DNA of 64,000 bases, taken from Tenacibaculum soleae (GTDB taxonomy: Bacteria; Bacteroidota; Bacteroidia; Flavobacteriales; Flavobacteriaceae). The translations under genes and the position numbers were made by a program. Positions 1-9,058 of this stretch are shown here, in pieces (position 1 is the stretch's first letter; every line of letters starts with the position of its first letter). A model generated the notes under the pieces. The model had not been told where the DNA came from. It did not search any database and saw only the letters and a program-made list of their open reading frames with translations. The DNA lies in the NCBI RefSeq assembly GCF_001693415.1, contig NZ_MAKX01000035.1, forward strand, positions 88,967 through 152,966, given 5' to 3'.

Positions 1-681
1 TACATTTAAACCAGCTGTTTCTGTACGAAGACGATTTATACCTAACGAAATAGGTTTAAAATTAACGGCTAATGATTTTTCAATCTCTTTAGATGAAAAA
101 TCTCCTTCTGGACCAATCATAATTGTGTATTTTGAATTTTTAGTAGCGATGTTTTTTAATGTTTTTTTCTCAATATTATCCTCACAATGTGCAATAAACA
201 CTTCTTCTGTAAAGGTTTGTTTTATAAAATCTGAAAATTTTATTGGAGCGTTAAGTTTGGGTAATGTAAATTGTAGTGATTGTTTCATTGCAGCTTGAAT
301 GATTTTCGACAATCGCTCAAGTTTTACAACCTTTCTTTCGGAATTATCACAAATGATTGGTGTAATTTCATCAACACCAATTTCGGTAGCTTTTTCTAAA
401 AACCATTCTAAACGATCATTGTTTTTTGTAGGGGCGATTGCTACATGTAAATAATAATCTCTATTATTAGGTTTTTCTTCATACTTAATAACTTTTGCAA
501 GGCATTTTTTGTCACTAGCAATGGTTATTTCTACAAAAAAAAGAAAACCACCACCATTAGTTATATGTAAAGTGTCACCTTCTTTTTTTCTTAAAACACG
601 AACAATATGCCTGCTTTCTTCTTTTTCAAACTTAATTTGTTTGGTTTCAGGAGTAATATCTGGATTATAAAATAACTGCAT
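1..681 (-). CDS. rsmE: 16S rRNA (uracil(1498)-N(3))-methyltransferase RsmE, 3' end cut by window
   Basis: Uses S-adenosylmethionine to methylate N3 of U1498 in 16S rRNA within the assembled 30S subunit. The frame is open from ATG at 681-679 to the window edge: 227 codons are visible, about 8-10 short of the usual length, so only the C-terminal tip is missing. Seen: an N-terminal PUA-like part (residues about 1-70), GPEGDF at 190-195 and the SPOUT trefoil-knot signature SLGINRLRTETA near 212-223. The start overlaps the stop of the upstream gene by one base (TAATG), which implies translational coupling. Identification is firm; the stop codon lies outside the window. Confidence 0.95.
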   Translation of the reverse strand, partial: MQLFYNPDITPETKQIKFEKEESRHIVRVLRKKEGDTLHITNGGGFLFFVEITIASDKKCLAKVIKYEEKPNNRDYYLHVAIAPTKNNDRLEWFLEKATEIGVDEITPIICDNSERKVVKLERLSKIIQAAMKQSLQFTLPKLNAPIKFSDFIKQTFTEEVFIAHCEDNIEKKTLKNIATKNSKYTIMIGPEGDFSSKEIEKSLAVNFKPISLGINRLRTETAGLNV

Positions 682-1799
682 TATAAATCGAGTTTATAGG
701 TTCTTCTTCTTTTATGTATTGTTGGATTAAAATCTTTCCAAATTTTATGAATGGCTTCATTGTCTTCTAGCTCAGGAGTTCTAATACAATTTATAATCCC
801 TTTTTTAGAAAAAGTGTCAGAATATTCTTTAAAAATAATGGCAAAAACCCCTTTGTTTTGATATTCAGGAGCTACTCCAATTAAATAAAAAGTAACATCT
901 TTTGAGTTTTTACGGGCATTTAGTAAATGAAAAATACCAAAGGGAAAAAGTTTTCCTTTAGCTTTTTGTAAAGCTTTAGAAAAAGAAGGCATTACAATTG
1001 CAAAAGCTACTAGTTTGTTGTTTTTATCAACTACAAACTTGATGTACTCTGGGTTGATAAAACTTATGTATTTTTCTTTAAAATGCTTTACTTGTGCTGC
1101 TGAAATAGGTACGAATGTTGATAATTTAGCGTATGATTTACTAAATAATTCAAACATTTCATCAACATAAGGCATTATATCTTTGGTTGTAGTAAAATTT
1201 AAAGGCTTTAAGTTATATCTTTTTTGAATAATATTACTCGCTTTACCATATTTTACAGCATCAACATTTTTAAAAAGAAATTTGTTTTCTAAATATTCTT
1301 TTTCTTTTTTGTAGCCTAACTGCTCAAAATGTTTTGAGTAATACGGATGATTATACCATGTAATCATAGTACCAATATGGTCAAACCCATCAACAAGTAC
1401 TCCTGTTTTATCTAAGTTGTTAAAACCAATAGGACCTTCAATATATTTTAAGTTATTTTTAAGACCAATTTCTTTAACTTTATTAAGTAATGCTTCTGTT
1501 ACTTTAATATCGTCAATAACATCAAACCAACCAAAACGTATTTTTTTTATTTGTTGTTTTTCAACTTCGTAGGTATTAATAATCGCTATAACTCTCCCTA
1601 CAATTTGTTGGTCTTTTAAGGCGATTAAAAAGGTTGCTTTTGCTTGCTCAAAAACAGGGTTTTTATCAGGGTTAAAACTATCAATTTCATCTTTGATAAT
1701 AGGTGGTACCCAGTTTTTATTGTTCTTATAAAGAGAAAAAGGAAATTTAACAAATTGTTTCATTTCCTTTTTTGATGTTATTTCTTTGATTTTAATCAT
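681..1799 (-). CDS. GNAT-like N-acetyltransferase family protein (long Bacteroidota type)
   Basis: A 372-residue soluble protein with no signal peptide. The N-terminus (FPFSLYKNNKNWVPP, then 'IALKDQQIVGRVIAIIN' near residues 59-75) resembles the long Bacteroidota proteins annotated as GNAT N-acetyltransferases. The C-terminal half holds an acetyl-CoA-site-like stretch (FYLIGVAPEYQNKGVFAIIF, about residues 301-320), consistent with motif A of the fold. Substrate unknown. It lies 18 bases downstream of the barrel-protein gene and its TAA overlaps the rsmE start codon, so the three genes probably form one transcript. Family assignment is moderately sure; no function beyond acyl transfer can be claimed. 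Confidence 0.75.
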   Translation of the reverse strand: MIKIKEITSKKEMKQFVKFPFSLYKNNKNWVPPIIKDEIDSFNPDKNPVFEQAKATFLIALKDQQIVGRVIAIINTYEVEKQQIKKIRFGWFDVIDDIKVTEALLNKVKEIGLKNNLKYIEGPIGFNNLDKTGVLVDGFDHIGTMITWYNHPYYSKHFEQLGYKKEKEYLENKFLFKNVDAVKYGKASNIIQKRYNLKPLNFTTTKDIMPYVDEMFELFSKSYAKLSTFVPISAAQVKHFKEKYISFINPEYIKFVVDKNNKLVAFAIVMPSFSKALQKAKGKLFPFGIFHLLNARKNSKDVTFYLIGVAPEYQNKGVFAIIFKEYSDTFSKKGIINCIRTPELEDNEAIHKIWKDFNPTIHKRRRTYKLDL

Positions 1800-1817
1800 A
1801 CAGCAAATGTAAGATTT

Positions 1818-3200
1818 TTAATTATCCTTCTTCTTGTCTTTTTCTTCTTCCTTTTTTAAATCTTCTTCTAGTTTTTTTATTTCTTTTTCTAGTTTTAAAC
1901 GTTCTTCTTCTTTACGTTTTGCTTCCTTTAAAAGATTTTTTTCAATTTCTTGACGTTCTTTTTCTTTACGTTTAGCTTCTTTTTCTTCTTCTTTTTTAAT
2001 GTTTTTTTCTAGCTTTAAACGTTCTTTTTCTTTTTTCTTAATAGCTTTTTCAGCATCTTTTTTAGCTTTTTTAGCGGCTTTCTTTTCAGCTTTAGTTGTT
2101 TTTTTCTTTTCTTTTATATCTTCTTTAACAATTACATCAACCAATGATTTAGAACGTTCTCTTTTTGGTTTTTCTACTGTTATTTTTTCTTCTTTTTCGC
2201 CTTCTTTTACAGTAACAGTATGTTTGTCTTTCTTTTTGAAAACACCTTTAATTTTATCAAACAAACGACCAAAAAAGCCTTTGTTTTCGGTGTAATTTGT
2301 AGGTTTTTGTTCTTCAATTTTATTACCAAATTCATCAACTTCTAAAAATTTGTCGCGATGCCTGTTTAATCTGTACGAAACTCCTATGCTGGTTTGAAAA
2401 CCTATTTCATCTTGAATAAAATTACTTCTTATAGCTGCATTAAACTGCATGTTTTCGTTAAATAAATAAGCAGCACCAACACCAATATTGTTTTTACGTT
2501 CGTATTTTTCAAAGGTATCTTGCCATTCAGCAAAACCAGACCAATAATCATTAAAATTATAAGTACCAGTTATAATGTATGAAAATTCAGAAAAATCAGT
2601 GCCTATATAATCATAATGAATATTGGTAACTAAATTTAATTGATTTGAAAATTCGTTTTGAAGTAAAATTCCTACTTTAGGGCTAATACCTCCTTTTTTA
2701 TGAGGTGTGTTTAATATGCTTCCAAAGTTAAGTCCGGCATAGGCTCCAACATGCGGAATCCATCTTTTCCAATCAAAAGAATGCCTTGCTTTCCAACTTC
2801 TAATTTCTTCTTTTTTGTTATTATAGGTGGGTGTATATATTAAATACTTAGCGCCTAAAGTAAGCTGACCTAAACCAAATTTATTATATGAAGATTCAAA
2901 AACGTTTTTAAAAGCAATTTTATCGCTTTGAAAACTGGTTTTTAAGTTAAATTCTAACTTTTCAGAAAAGAAACTCGTCCTAAACATAAGTCCTAAACCT
3001 ACTGCTTGTGGATTACTAAAAGTAGGTGTAGCATTTATATTTCTAAAAAACAGGTTGCTTTCAAATTGATAAACATCTGAACCAACACTATAAGGGCTTT
3101 CAGAAAAACCAGGCATATTTGAGTTTATAACCGTTGTGTACTGGGCGTTTATAGCCAAGGTTGAGAAAAAAGCAATAAATAAAAAAAGTTTTTTAATCAT
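1818..3200 (-). CDS. Outer-membrane beta-barrel protein (MetA/transporter-like) with Lys/Glu-rich C-terminal tail
   Basis: A 460-residue exported protein. Residues 1-19 form a signal peptide ending Asn-Ala-Gln. Residues about 20-285 alternate aromatic and polar residues as in an outer-membrane barrel, and open with MPGFSESPYSVGSDVYQFE, typical of flavobacterial 'transporter' proteins of the phenol-degradation MetA type. Residues about 310-460 are an extreme Lys/Glu/Arg tail (repeats such as KKEEEKEAKRKEKERQ) predicted to be a long charged helix or coiled coil, probably periplasmic. The start is supported by a TATGTTTG promoter element at 3236-3229 upstream. The tail is unusual for this barrel family. 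A second, opposite-strand open frame over the tail is only a composition artefact. Confidence 0.75.
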   Translation of the reverse strand: MIKKLFLFIAFFSTLAINAQYTTVINSNMPGFSESPYSVGSDVYQFESNLFFRNINATPTFSNPQAVGLGLMFRTSFFSEKLEFNLKTSFQSDKIAFKNVFESSYNKFGLGQLTLGAKYLIYTPTYNNKKEEIRSWKARHSFDWKRWIPHVGAYAGLNFGSILNTPHKKGGISPKVGILLQNEFSNQLNLVTNIHYDYIGTDFSEFSYIITGTYNFNDYWSGFAEWQDTFEKYERKNNIGVGAAYLFNENMQFNAAIRSNFIQDEIGFQTSIGVSYRLNRHRDKFLEVDEFGNKIEEQKPTNYTENKGFFGRLFDKIKGVFKKKDKHTVTVKEGEKEEKITVEKPKRERSKSLVDVIVKEDIKEKKKTTKAEKKAAKKAKKDAEKAIKKKEKERLKLEKNIKKEEEKEAKRKEKERQEIEKNLLKEAKRKEEERLKLEKEIKKLEEDLKKEEEKDKKKDN

Positions 3201-3228
3201 GTTATAAATTCAATTAATACAATTAGTA

Positions 3229-3236
3229 CAAACATA
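3229..3236 (-). promoter_or_regulatory. Bacteroidota -7 promoter element for the barrel-protein operon
   Basis: Minus strand reads TATGTTTG, a full match to the Bacteroidota -7 consensus TAnnTTTG, about 29 bases before the ATG at 3200. It is the minus-strand half of a divergent promoter region, with a plus-strand element at 3306. No clear -33 box at ideal spacing was seen. Confidence 0.5.
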
Positions 3237-3305
3237 CATAAAATACAAATTACTATATAATATAAGTTTTGTAAAGTCTTAACGCTTCCTTTTGCTTCAA
3301 ATTGT

Positions 3306-3313
3306 TATTTTTG
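3306..3313 (+). promoter_or_regulatory. -7 promoter element of the DUF4834-yfhO transcript
   Basis: TATTTTTG matches TAnnTTTG exactly. Transcription would start near 3320, so an upstream in-frame TTG codon at 3302 cannot be the start; ATG 3338 or ATG 3365 must be used. Confidence 0.5.
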
Positions 3314-3364
3314 ATTAATTTTTTATTAAAAGTTAAGATGACATATATAAATGAAGCTGGACCT

Positions 3365-3616
3365 ATGAATTTTTTAAGAACCATATTAATAATTATACTT
3401 GTTTATTACGTGCTTAAATTTCTAGTAAAGTTATTTGCTCCTTATTTGTTAAAAAAAGCGGTAGATAAAGTTCAAAAGAAAGCAGCACAACAGTACAATA
3501 ATCAACAAGAAAGTACTGTTGATGAAGGTAAAACTGTTGTAGATAAAAAGCCACAAACCACAAAACAAAGTAACAATTCGGTAGGCGAATATGTTGATTT
3601 TGAAGAAATAGATTAA
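3365..3616 (+). CDS. DUF4834 family small membrane protein
   Basis: An 83-residue protein from ATG 3365. It begins MNFLRTILIIILVYYVLKFLVKL, a single N-terminal membrane segment, followed by a Lys/Gln-rich hydrophilic tail ending VGEYVDFEEID. This layout (one TM, then a basic tail ending in an acidic 'GEYVDFEEI' motif) is that of DUF4834, a flavobacterial family of unknown function. I chose ATG 3365 because it starts the conserved part; in-frame ATG 3338 is possible, while the TTG at 3302 lies upstream of the promoter. The stop is 2 bases before yfhO, so the two are co-transcribed. Confidence 0.8.
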   Translation: MNFLRTILIIILVYYVLKFLVKLFAPYLLKKAVDKVQKKAAQQYNNQQESTVDEGKTVVDKKPQTTKQSNNSVGEYVDFEEID

Positions 3617-3618
3617 GC

Positions 3619-6036
3619 ATGAATTATAAAAAAATGATTCCGTATGCAATAACAATCATTGTTTTTGCAATTATTTCACTATTGTATTTTAATCCGGTTT
3701 TAAGCGGAAAACGAATAAAACAAAGCGATATTACCCAATTTATAGGGATGTCGAAAGAGGTAAAAGATTATAGAATTACCAATAACGAAGAGCCATATTG
3801 GTTAGGAAATGCTTTTAGTGGTATGCCAGCTTACCAAGTTAGTGCTTATTACCCGAATGATTTTGTGCGTTATATAGATAAAGCAATTCGCTTTTTACCA
3901 AGACCAGCAGATTACTTATTTTTATATTTCTTAGGATTTTTCTTATTACTTACAGCTTTAAAAGTAGATTGGAAACTTGCTATTTTAGGAAGTTTGTCCT
4001 TCGGGTTTTCAACATACCTAATTATTATTTTTGGGGCTGGTCACAATGCAAAAGCACATGCAATTGGGTATATGCCAATGGTAATAGCAGGAGTTTTATA
4101 TGTTTTTAGAAAACGATATTTAGTCGGATTTGTAATTACAGCCTTGGCAATGGCTTTAGAGGTATACACAAATCATCCACAAATGACTTATTATTTAGGT
4201 TTTTGTTTGTTGATATTGGCAATTGTAGAATTTATAGAAGCTTTTAAAACCAAAACATTACCAGTATTTGCAAAACAAGTAGCCGTATTATTGGTTGCAA
4301 TGTTTATCGGCTTGGGAGTAAATTCTACTCGATTATTATCAATGAAAGAATACGGTGATTTTAGTACGCGTGGAAAATCGGAATTAACGATTACTCCCGA
4401 CGGATCACCAAAAGAAAAATCTACAGGATTAGAAAAATCGTACATTACCGAATATAGTTACGGAATTGCGGAAACTTTTAATTTGATAATTCCTCGTTTT
4501 ATGGGAGGAGGAACAGTTGAAAAATTAGGAGAAGATTCTAACTTTTATCAAGTTTTAGAACAAAACGCAGGTAAAAGTGTCGCTAAAGATTATTCAAGTC
4601 AGGTATTAACCTATTGGGGAACTCAACCAATTGTTGAAGCACCAGCTTATATTGGTGCTATTTTATTTTTTTTATTCTTTTTAGGTGTTTTCTTAGTAAA
4701 AGGACGTTTGAGAAATTGGTTAGTTGCGGCTACTATTTTTTCAATTATGTTAAGTTGGGGGAAAAATTTTTCAGTTATTACAAACTTTTTTATTGATTAC
4801 GTACCATTGTATAATAAGTTTAGAGCGGTTTCATCTATTCAAGTAATAGCCGAATTATGTGTGCCGTTATTAGGAATTATCGCTTTACGAGATTTCTTTT
4901 CATCAAAACCTACATCCGAAGAAAAAGAAGATGCGCTAAAAAAGGCATTTTATGTTTTAGGCGGAATTACTTTAGGTTTTGCGATATTCGGATCTAGTTT
5001 ATTCGCTTTTGAAGGATTAAGAGATGGCCAATATCAAGAATTACCAACTTTAATAGATGCCTTAATTTCTGATAGAAAAACAATGCTATTTAACGATAGT
5101 GTTCGCTCATTTTTATTGATTTTAGGTGCAGCAGCTTTGTTGTGGTTTTATCTAAAAGGAAAACTAAAACAAGTTCCGGTTTTAATTATTTTAGGAAGTT
5201 TAATTGTTTTCGATTTGGTTTCGGTGGATATTAAATACGTAAATAAAGAAGATTTTACATCGGCAAGAAGAGTGTTAAAACCATTTACACCAACTAAGGC
5301 TGATAAAGATATTTTAAAAGATAAAAGTTATTATCGTGTAGCTAATTTTGCAGGTAACCCAATGCAAGATGGTCGAACATCATATTTTCATAATTCGATT
5401 GGTGGTTATCACGCCGCTAAAATGAAACGTTATCAAGAGTTATTTGATTATCAAATCGCAAAAAATAACATAAACGTATTAAATATGTTGAATACAAAAT
5501 ACGTTATTGTAGGTGAAGATAAGTTTCAAGAAAATACCGATGCAAACGGAAATGCTTGGTTTGTTAATACGTTAAAAATAGTAAGTTCAGCAAATGAAGA
5601 GATACTTGCTTTAGATAGTTTAAATACTAAAATATCAGCTGTAATTAATGGACGAGAGTTAAAAAGAAGTCCACAAGGATATATGGATTATAATAATATA
5701 TTTAAAAAAGATTCAACAGCTACAATTTCATTAATTAAAAATAATATTACAACCTTAGTTTATAAAACAGCTACGCAAGAAAATCAGTTTGCTGTATTTT
5801 CAGAAATTTATTATAAAGATGGTTGGAATGCTTATTTAGATGGCGTTAAAACTGAACATTATCAGGTGAATTATGTACTTAGAGGTATGAATATACCAAA
5901 AGGAAAACACGAAGTTGTATTTAAGTACGAGCCAACTGTAATACGAAACGGAAATATAATTACATTATTTTGTTATGCGTTATTATTGCTAATTCCGATT
6001 GGCTGGTTTGTAATTCGCAAAAAACAGCAACAATAA
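3619..6036 (+). CDS. YfhO family polytopic membrane protein
   Basis: An 805-residue integral membrane protein with about a dozen hydrophobic segments, most in residues 1-450, a further group near 490-540, and a final one near 780-800. A soluble domain precedes the last helix. The arrangement and motifs such as GNAFSGMPAYQ near the first periplasmic loop fit YfhO (PF09586), a GT-C-like family that in Firmicutes helps glycosylate lipoteichoic acid; here a role in transferring sugars to surface glycan is inferred. It follows DUF4834 by 2 bases and precedes a glycan gene block by about 30 bases, probably one transcript. Confidence 0.85.
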   Translation: MNYKKMIPYAITIIVFAIISLLYFNPVLSGKRIKQSDITQFIGMSKEVKDYRITNNEEPYWLGNAFSGMPAYQVSAYYPNDFVRYIDKAIRFLPRPADYLFLYFLGFFLLLTALKVDWKLAILGSLSFGFSTYLIIIFGAGHNAKAHAIGYMPMVIAGVLYVFRKRYLVGFVITALAMALEVYTNHPQMTYYLGFCLLILAIVEFIEAFKTKTLPVFAKQVAVLLVAMFIGLGVNSTRLLSMKEYGDFSTRGKSELTITPDGSPKEKSTGLEKSYITEYSYGIAETFNLIIPRFMGGGTVEKLGEDSNFYQVLEQNAGKSVAKDYSSQVLTYWGTQPIVEAPAYIGAILFFLFFLGVFLVKGRLRNWLVAATIFSIMLSWGKNFSVITNFFIDYVPLYNKFRAVSSIQVIAELCVPLLGIIALRDFFSSKPTSEEKEDALKKAFYVLGGITLGFAIFGSSLFAFEGLRDGQYQELPTLIDALISDRKTMLFNDSVRSFLLILGAAALLWFYLKGKLKQVPVLIILGSLIVFDLVSVDIKYVNKEDFTSARRVLKPFTPTKADKDILKDKSYYRVANFAGNPMQDGRTSYFHNSIGGYHAAKMKRYQELFDYQIAKNNINVLNMLNTKYVIVGEDKFQENTDANGNAWFVNTLKIVSSANEEILALDSLNTKISAVINGRELKRSPQGYMDYNNIFKKDSTATISLIKNNITTLVYKTATQENQFAVFSEIYYKDGWNAYLDGVKTEHYQVNYVLRGMNIPKGKHEVVFKYEPTVIRNGNIITLFCYALLLLIPIGWFVIRKKQQQ

Positions 6037-6066
6037 ATTTAGTTATAAATTTTTTAAATAGAATTA

Positions 6067-6585
6067 ATGAAAACATATTATCCTCAAAAAAGGTATAACC
6101 ATACGATAAAATTTTTAGAGAAAGTATTACCAGCACCAGCAACTATTTTAGATTTAGGTACTAGAAATAGGTTTACAGAAATTATGGAAAATCATGGGTA
6201 TACTGTGATTAATACCAAAGGAGAAGATTTAGATTTTATTACAGATGTTGTAAAAGAATACGAAGTAGACGCAGTAACATCGTTTGAGATTTTCGAACAC
6301 ATGTTAGCGCCATTAAATATTTTAAAAGCAATAAAAAGTACAAAGCTAATTACTACAGTTCCGTTAAAACTATGGTTCGCAAATGCCTACAGAAGTAAAA
6401 CGGATGTGTGGGACAGGCATTATCATGAATTTGAAGACTGGCAATTTGATTGGTTACTAGAAAAATCGGACTGGAATATTGTTGATTCAGAAAAATGGAC
6501 AAGCCCGGTTAATAAAATAGGTTTCAGACCAATATTAAGGAAATTTATTCCGAGATATTATGCTGTTTACGCAGAAAGAAAGTAG
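6067..6585 (+). CDS. Class I SAM-dependent methyltransferase domain protein
   Basis: A 172-residue cytosolic protein. The SAM-binding motif I (ATILDLGTRNRF, about residues 21-32) is followed by an acidic strand end (GEDLDFI) and a post-motif stretch VDAVTSFEIFEHMLAP, as in Methyltransf_11-type enzymes. The glycine-rich loop is reduced (LGTRNR rather than GxGxG). It lacks any substrate domain, so it probably methylates a small sugar or lipid intermediate. It is the first gene of the glycan block and sits 6 bases before a glycosyltransferase. Substrate unknown. Confidence 0.75.
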   Translation: MKTYYPQKRYNHTIKFLEKVLPAPATILDLGTRNRFTEIMENHGYTVINTKGEDLDFITDVVKEYEVDAVTSFEIFEHMLAPLNILKAIKSTKLITTVPLKLWFANAYRSKTDVWDRHYHEFEDWQFDWLLEKSDWNIVDSEKWTSPVNKIGFRPILRKFIPRYYAVYAERK

Positions 6586-6591
6586 TTGTAG

Positions 6592-7776
6592 ATGAGAATA
6601 GGAATGATATTGGATAAGGTTTTTCCGCCAGATCCTCGTGTAGAAAATGAAGCGATAGAGTTGATAAAAAAAGGGCACGAAGTGTTTTTATTTTGTTTGA
6701 CTTATGGAGGAGATCAGCAGGAAGAAACGATCAACCAAATTTATGTTAAGCGATACCAATCTAATAAATTAGAATATAAATTATCTGCTTTAGCATACAC
6801 CATTCCTTTTTATTCATTTTTGATGAAAAAGAAGATTGCTGATTTTTTATCTAAAAATAAGATTGAAGCCATTCATATTCATGATATTCGAATCGCTGAA
6901 GCAGTTTTTTTAGCAAATAAAAAGCAGCAATTACCTGTGGTTTTAGATTTGCATGATAATATGCCAGAGGTGATGAAGTTTTATCCACATCTACAGAAAT
7001 TTCCAGGAAAATATATCATTTCTCCTAAAAAATGGAAGCGAAAAGAAGAGGCGTTTATTAAAAAAGCTGATAAAGTAATTACGGTTTCTCAAGAGTTTGT
7101 GAATGAGTTGGTTGATAGAACTAAAATAGCTGAAAATAAAGTGGTTTTAGTACCCAATACGATTCGTAAATCTTTTTACGATTCCTTTGAACTGAATACG
7201 AGAATCATCAAAAAGTATAAAGAAAATTTTGTAATTCTTTATTTAGGAGATACCCATGTTCGTAGAGGTTTACTAACGGCAATAAGAGCTATTGCAAAAT
7301 TAAAAGAACAAATTCCGACTATTAAATTGGTAATTGTTGGTAAAAACACGACCGATTACATATTAAAAGCAGAAGTTGAAAAATTAAATATTAAAGAATT
7401 TGTCGATTTTGAAGGTTGGCAAAATGTCTCGTTATTTCCGTCTTATATAAAAGTAAGTGATATTTGTATTTCGCCTTTAAAACGTAATATTCAGCACGAT
7501 GTAGCGTATGCAAATAAGCTGTTTCAATATATGAGTTTGGCAAAACCATTATTGGTAAGTAACGCCATTGCTCAGAAAAACTTAATAGAAAAAATAAATG
7601 GAGGTTTGGTGCATGAAGCACAAAATATAGCAGATTTCGAGGATAAAGTTTTAACGTTATATAACAATCCTACTTTAAGGGAAGAATTAGGTGAAAACGG
7701 AGAAAATTTTGTTAAAAATGAATTTACTTGGGATAAAACATCTAAAGGATTAATCGATTTATACAATAATTTATAA
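6592..7776 (+). CDS. Glycosyltransferase family 4 protein
   Basis: A 394-residue GT-B glycosyltransferase. The N-terminal Rossmann half opens MILDKVFPPDPRVENEA, typical of GT4 enzymes, with IHIHDIRIAEA as the acceptor-side strand. The C-terminal nucleotide-sugar half carries VILYLGDTHVRRGLLTAI, IVGKN, the SDICISPLKRN loop and LFQYMSLAKPLLVSNA, the usual GT4 donor-binding E/Q-x7-E-like region. It probably adds a hexose to a cell-surface polysaccharide on the cytoplasmic face. It is separated by one base from the next glycosyltransferase, which starts with TTG. Confidence 0.88.
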   Translation: MRIGMILDKVFPPDPRVENEAIELIKKGHEVFLFCLTYGGDQQEETINQIYVKRYQSNKLEYKLSALAYTIPFYSFLMKKKIADFLSKNKIEAIHIHDIRIAEAVFLANKKQQLPVVLDLHDNMPEVMKFYPHLQKFPGKYIISPKKWKRKEEAFIKKADKVITVSQEFVNELVDRTKIAENKVVLVPNTIRKSFYDSFELNTRIIKKYKENFVILYLGDTHVRRGLLTAIRAIAKLKEQIPTIKLVIVGKNTTDYILKAEVEKLNIKEFVDFEGWQNVSLFPSYIKVSDICISPLKRNIQHDVAYANKLFQYMSLAKPLLVSNAIAQKNLIEKINGGLVHEAQNIADFEDKVLTLYNNPTLREELGENGENFVKNEFTWDKTSKGLIDLYNNL

Positions 7777-7777
7777 T

Positions 7778-9058
7778 TTGAAAGTATTAATTATTACATA
7801 TTATTGGGTTCCGGCTGGTGGTTCTGGAGTACAGCGTTGGTTAAAATTTGTAAAATATTTACACGATTTTAATATAGAACCTGTAGTATATACAGTTGAC
7901 GAAGCCAAATATCCAATTTTAGACGAATCTTTAGCAAACGATATTCCTAAAGGTATTGAAGTAATAAAAAAAGCTATTTGGGAACCGAATGATTTTTTGT
8001 TAATATTTAAAAAGAAAGAAACTAAAACAAGTGCCGGTTTTTTAAATCCGAATCCGACTTTTTTCGGTAAAATATTACAATATGTGCGAGCTAATTATTT
8101 TATTCCAGATGCAAGAAAATATTGGATAAAACCATCGGTAAAATACCTCGAAAAATACTTATCAGAAAATAAGATTGATGCAATTATTACTACAGGGCCG
8201 CCACATAGTTTACATTTAATCGGATTGCATTTAAAGAAAAAAACAAATGTAAAGTGGATTGCCGATTTTCGTGATCCTTGGACGGATATTGATTATTTTC
8301 ATCAATTACCATTAACTAAAAAGGCTATAAAAAAACACCATCAGCTAGAAAAAGAAGTCCTTAAAAATGCCGATGCAAGTTTGGTGGTTGGTAAAACAAT
8401 GAAGGCTAATTATGAGGTGTTTTCTGATAAGATACATGTGGTAACAAATGGGTATGATTCTGAAGAAAAGACTAATAATCAATCAGTTTTAGATTCTAAA
8501 TTCTCCATCACACATATCGGGTTGATGAATGCAGATAGAAATCCGAAAATGTTATGGACAGCACTGGCAGAATTATCCGAAGAAAACACCGACTTTAAAA
8601 ACGATTTAGAAATAAAACTGATTGGAAAACTATCTGATGATGTTGTAACAGATTTAAAGAAGTATGACTTTAAAAATGTAACACGTATAAATTATGTGCC
8701 ACATAAAGAAGTACAACAGTATCAGCGAGCTTCACAAGTTTTATTATTAGCTGTAAATAATGTTCCAAGCGCTAAAGGAATTATAACAGGAAAGATTTTT
8801 GAATATTTACAAGCAAAACGTCCTATCTTAGCAATTGGTCCTGAAGATGGAGATTTAGGGGAGATTTTGGCAAAAACAAATGCAGGTACTATTGTTGATT
8901 TTGATAAGAAAGAAAAACTTAAAAAGGTAGTAAGTGATTTGTATAAAAAATACCAACAAAACTCGTTAACAGTTTCATCTGTAAATATCGAACAATACCA
9001 TCGCAAAGAATTAACCAAACAATTATCAATAATACTTAAACAAGTAGTATATTCTTGA
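7778..9058 (+). CDS. Glycosyltransferase family 4 protein (TTG start)
   Basis: A 426-residue GT-B enzyme: TYYWVPAGGSGVQRWLKF at residues 7-24 is the acceptor-domain glycine loop, and IADFRDPWTDID and KIFEYLQAKRPILAIGPEDGDLGEIL (donor site) follow the GT4 plan. The start must be TTG 7778, because the conserved N-terminal strand begins at residue 2 and no in-frame ATG occurs until deep in the protein. It begins one base after the previous stop and overlaps the next gene by four bases (TTGA), indicating tight coupling. Predicted role: chain elongation of a surface glycan. Confidence 0.88.
   Translation: MKVLIITYYWVPAGGSGVQRWLKFVKYLHDFNIEPVVYTVDEAKYPILDESLANDIPKGIEVIKKAIWEPNDFLLIFKKKETKTSAGFLNPNPTFFGKILQYVRANYFIPDARKYWIKPSVKYLEKYLSENKIDAIITTGPPHSLHLIGLHLKKKTNVKWIADFRDPWTDIDYFHQLPLTKKAIKKHHQLEKEVLKNADASLVVGKTMKANYEVFSDKIHVVTNGYDSEEKTNNQSVLDSKFSITHIGLMNADRNPKMLWTALAELSEENTDFKNDLEIKLIGKLSDDVVTDLKKYDFKNVTRINYVPHKEVQQYQRASQVLLLAVNNVPSAKGIITGKIFEYLQAKRPILAIGPEDGDLGEILAKTNAGTIVDFDKKEKLKKVVSDLYKKYQQNSLTVSSVNIEQYHRKELTKQLSIILKQVVYS

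Noticed and set aside
1999..2295. 98-codon plus-strand frame rich in Phe and Ser
   Set aside because: Reverse reading of the Lys/Glu tail codons (AAA/GAA become TTT/TTC); no independent support.
3302..3364. Upstream start (TTG 3302) for the DUF4834 gene
   Set aside because: It precedes and overlaps the -7 element at 3306-3313, so it is not in the transcript.
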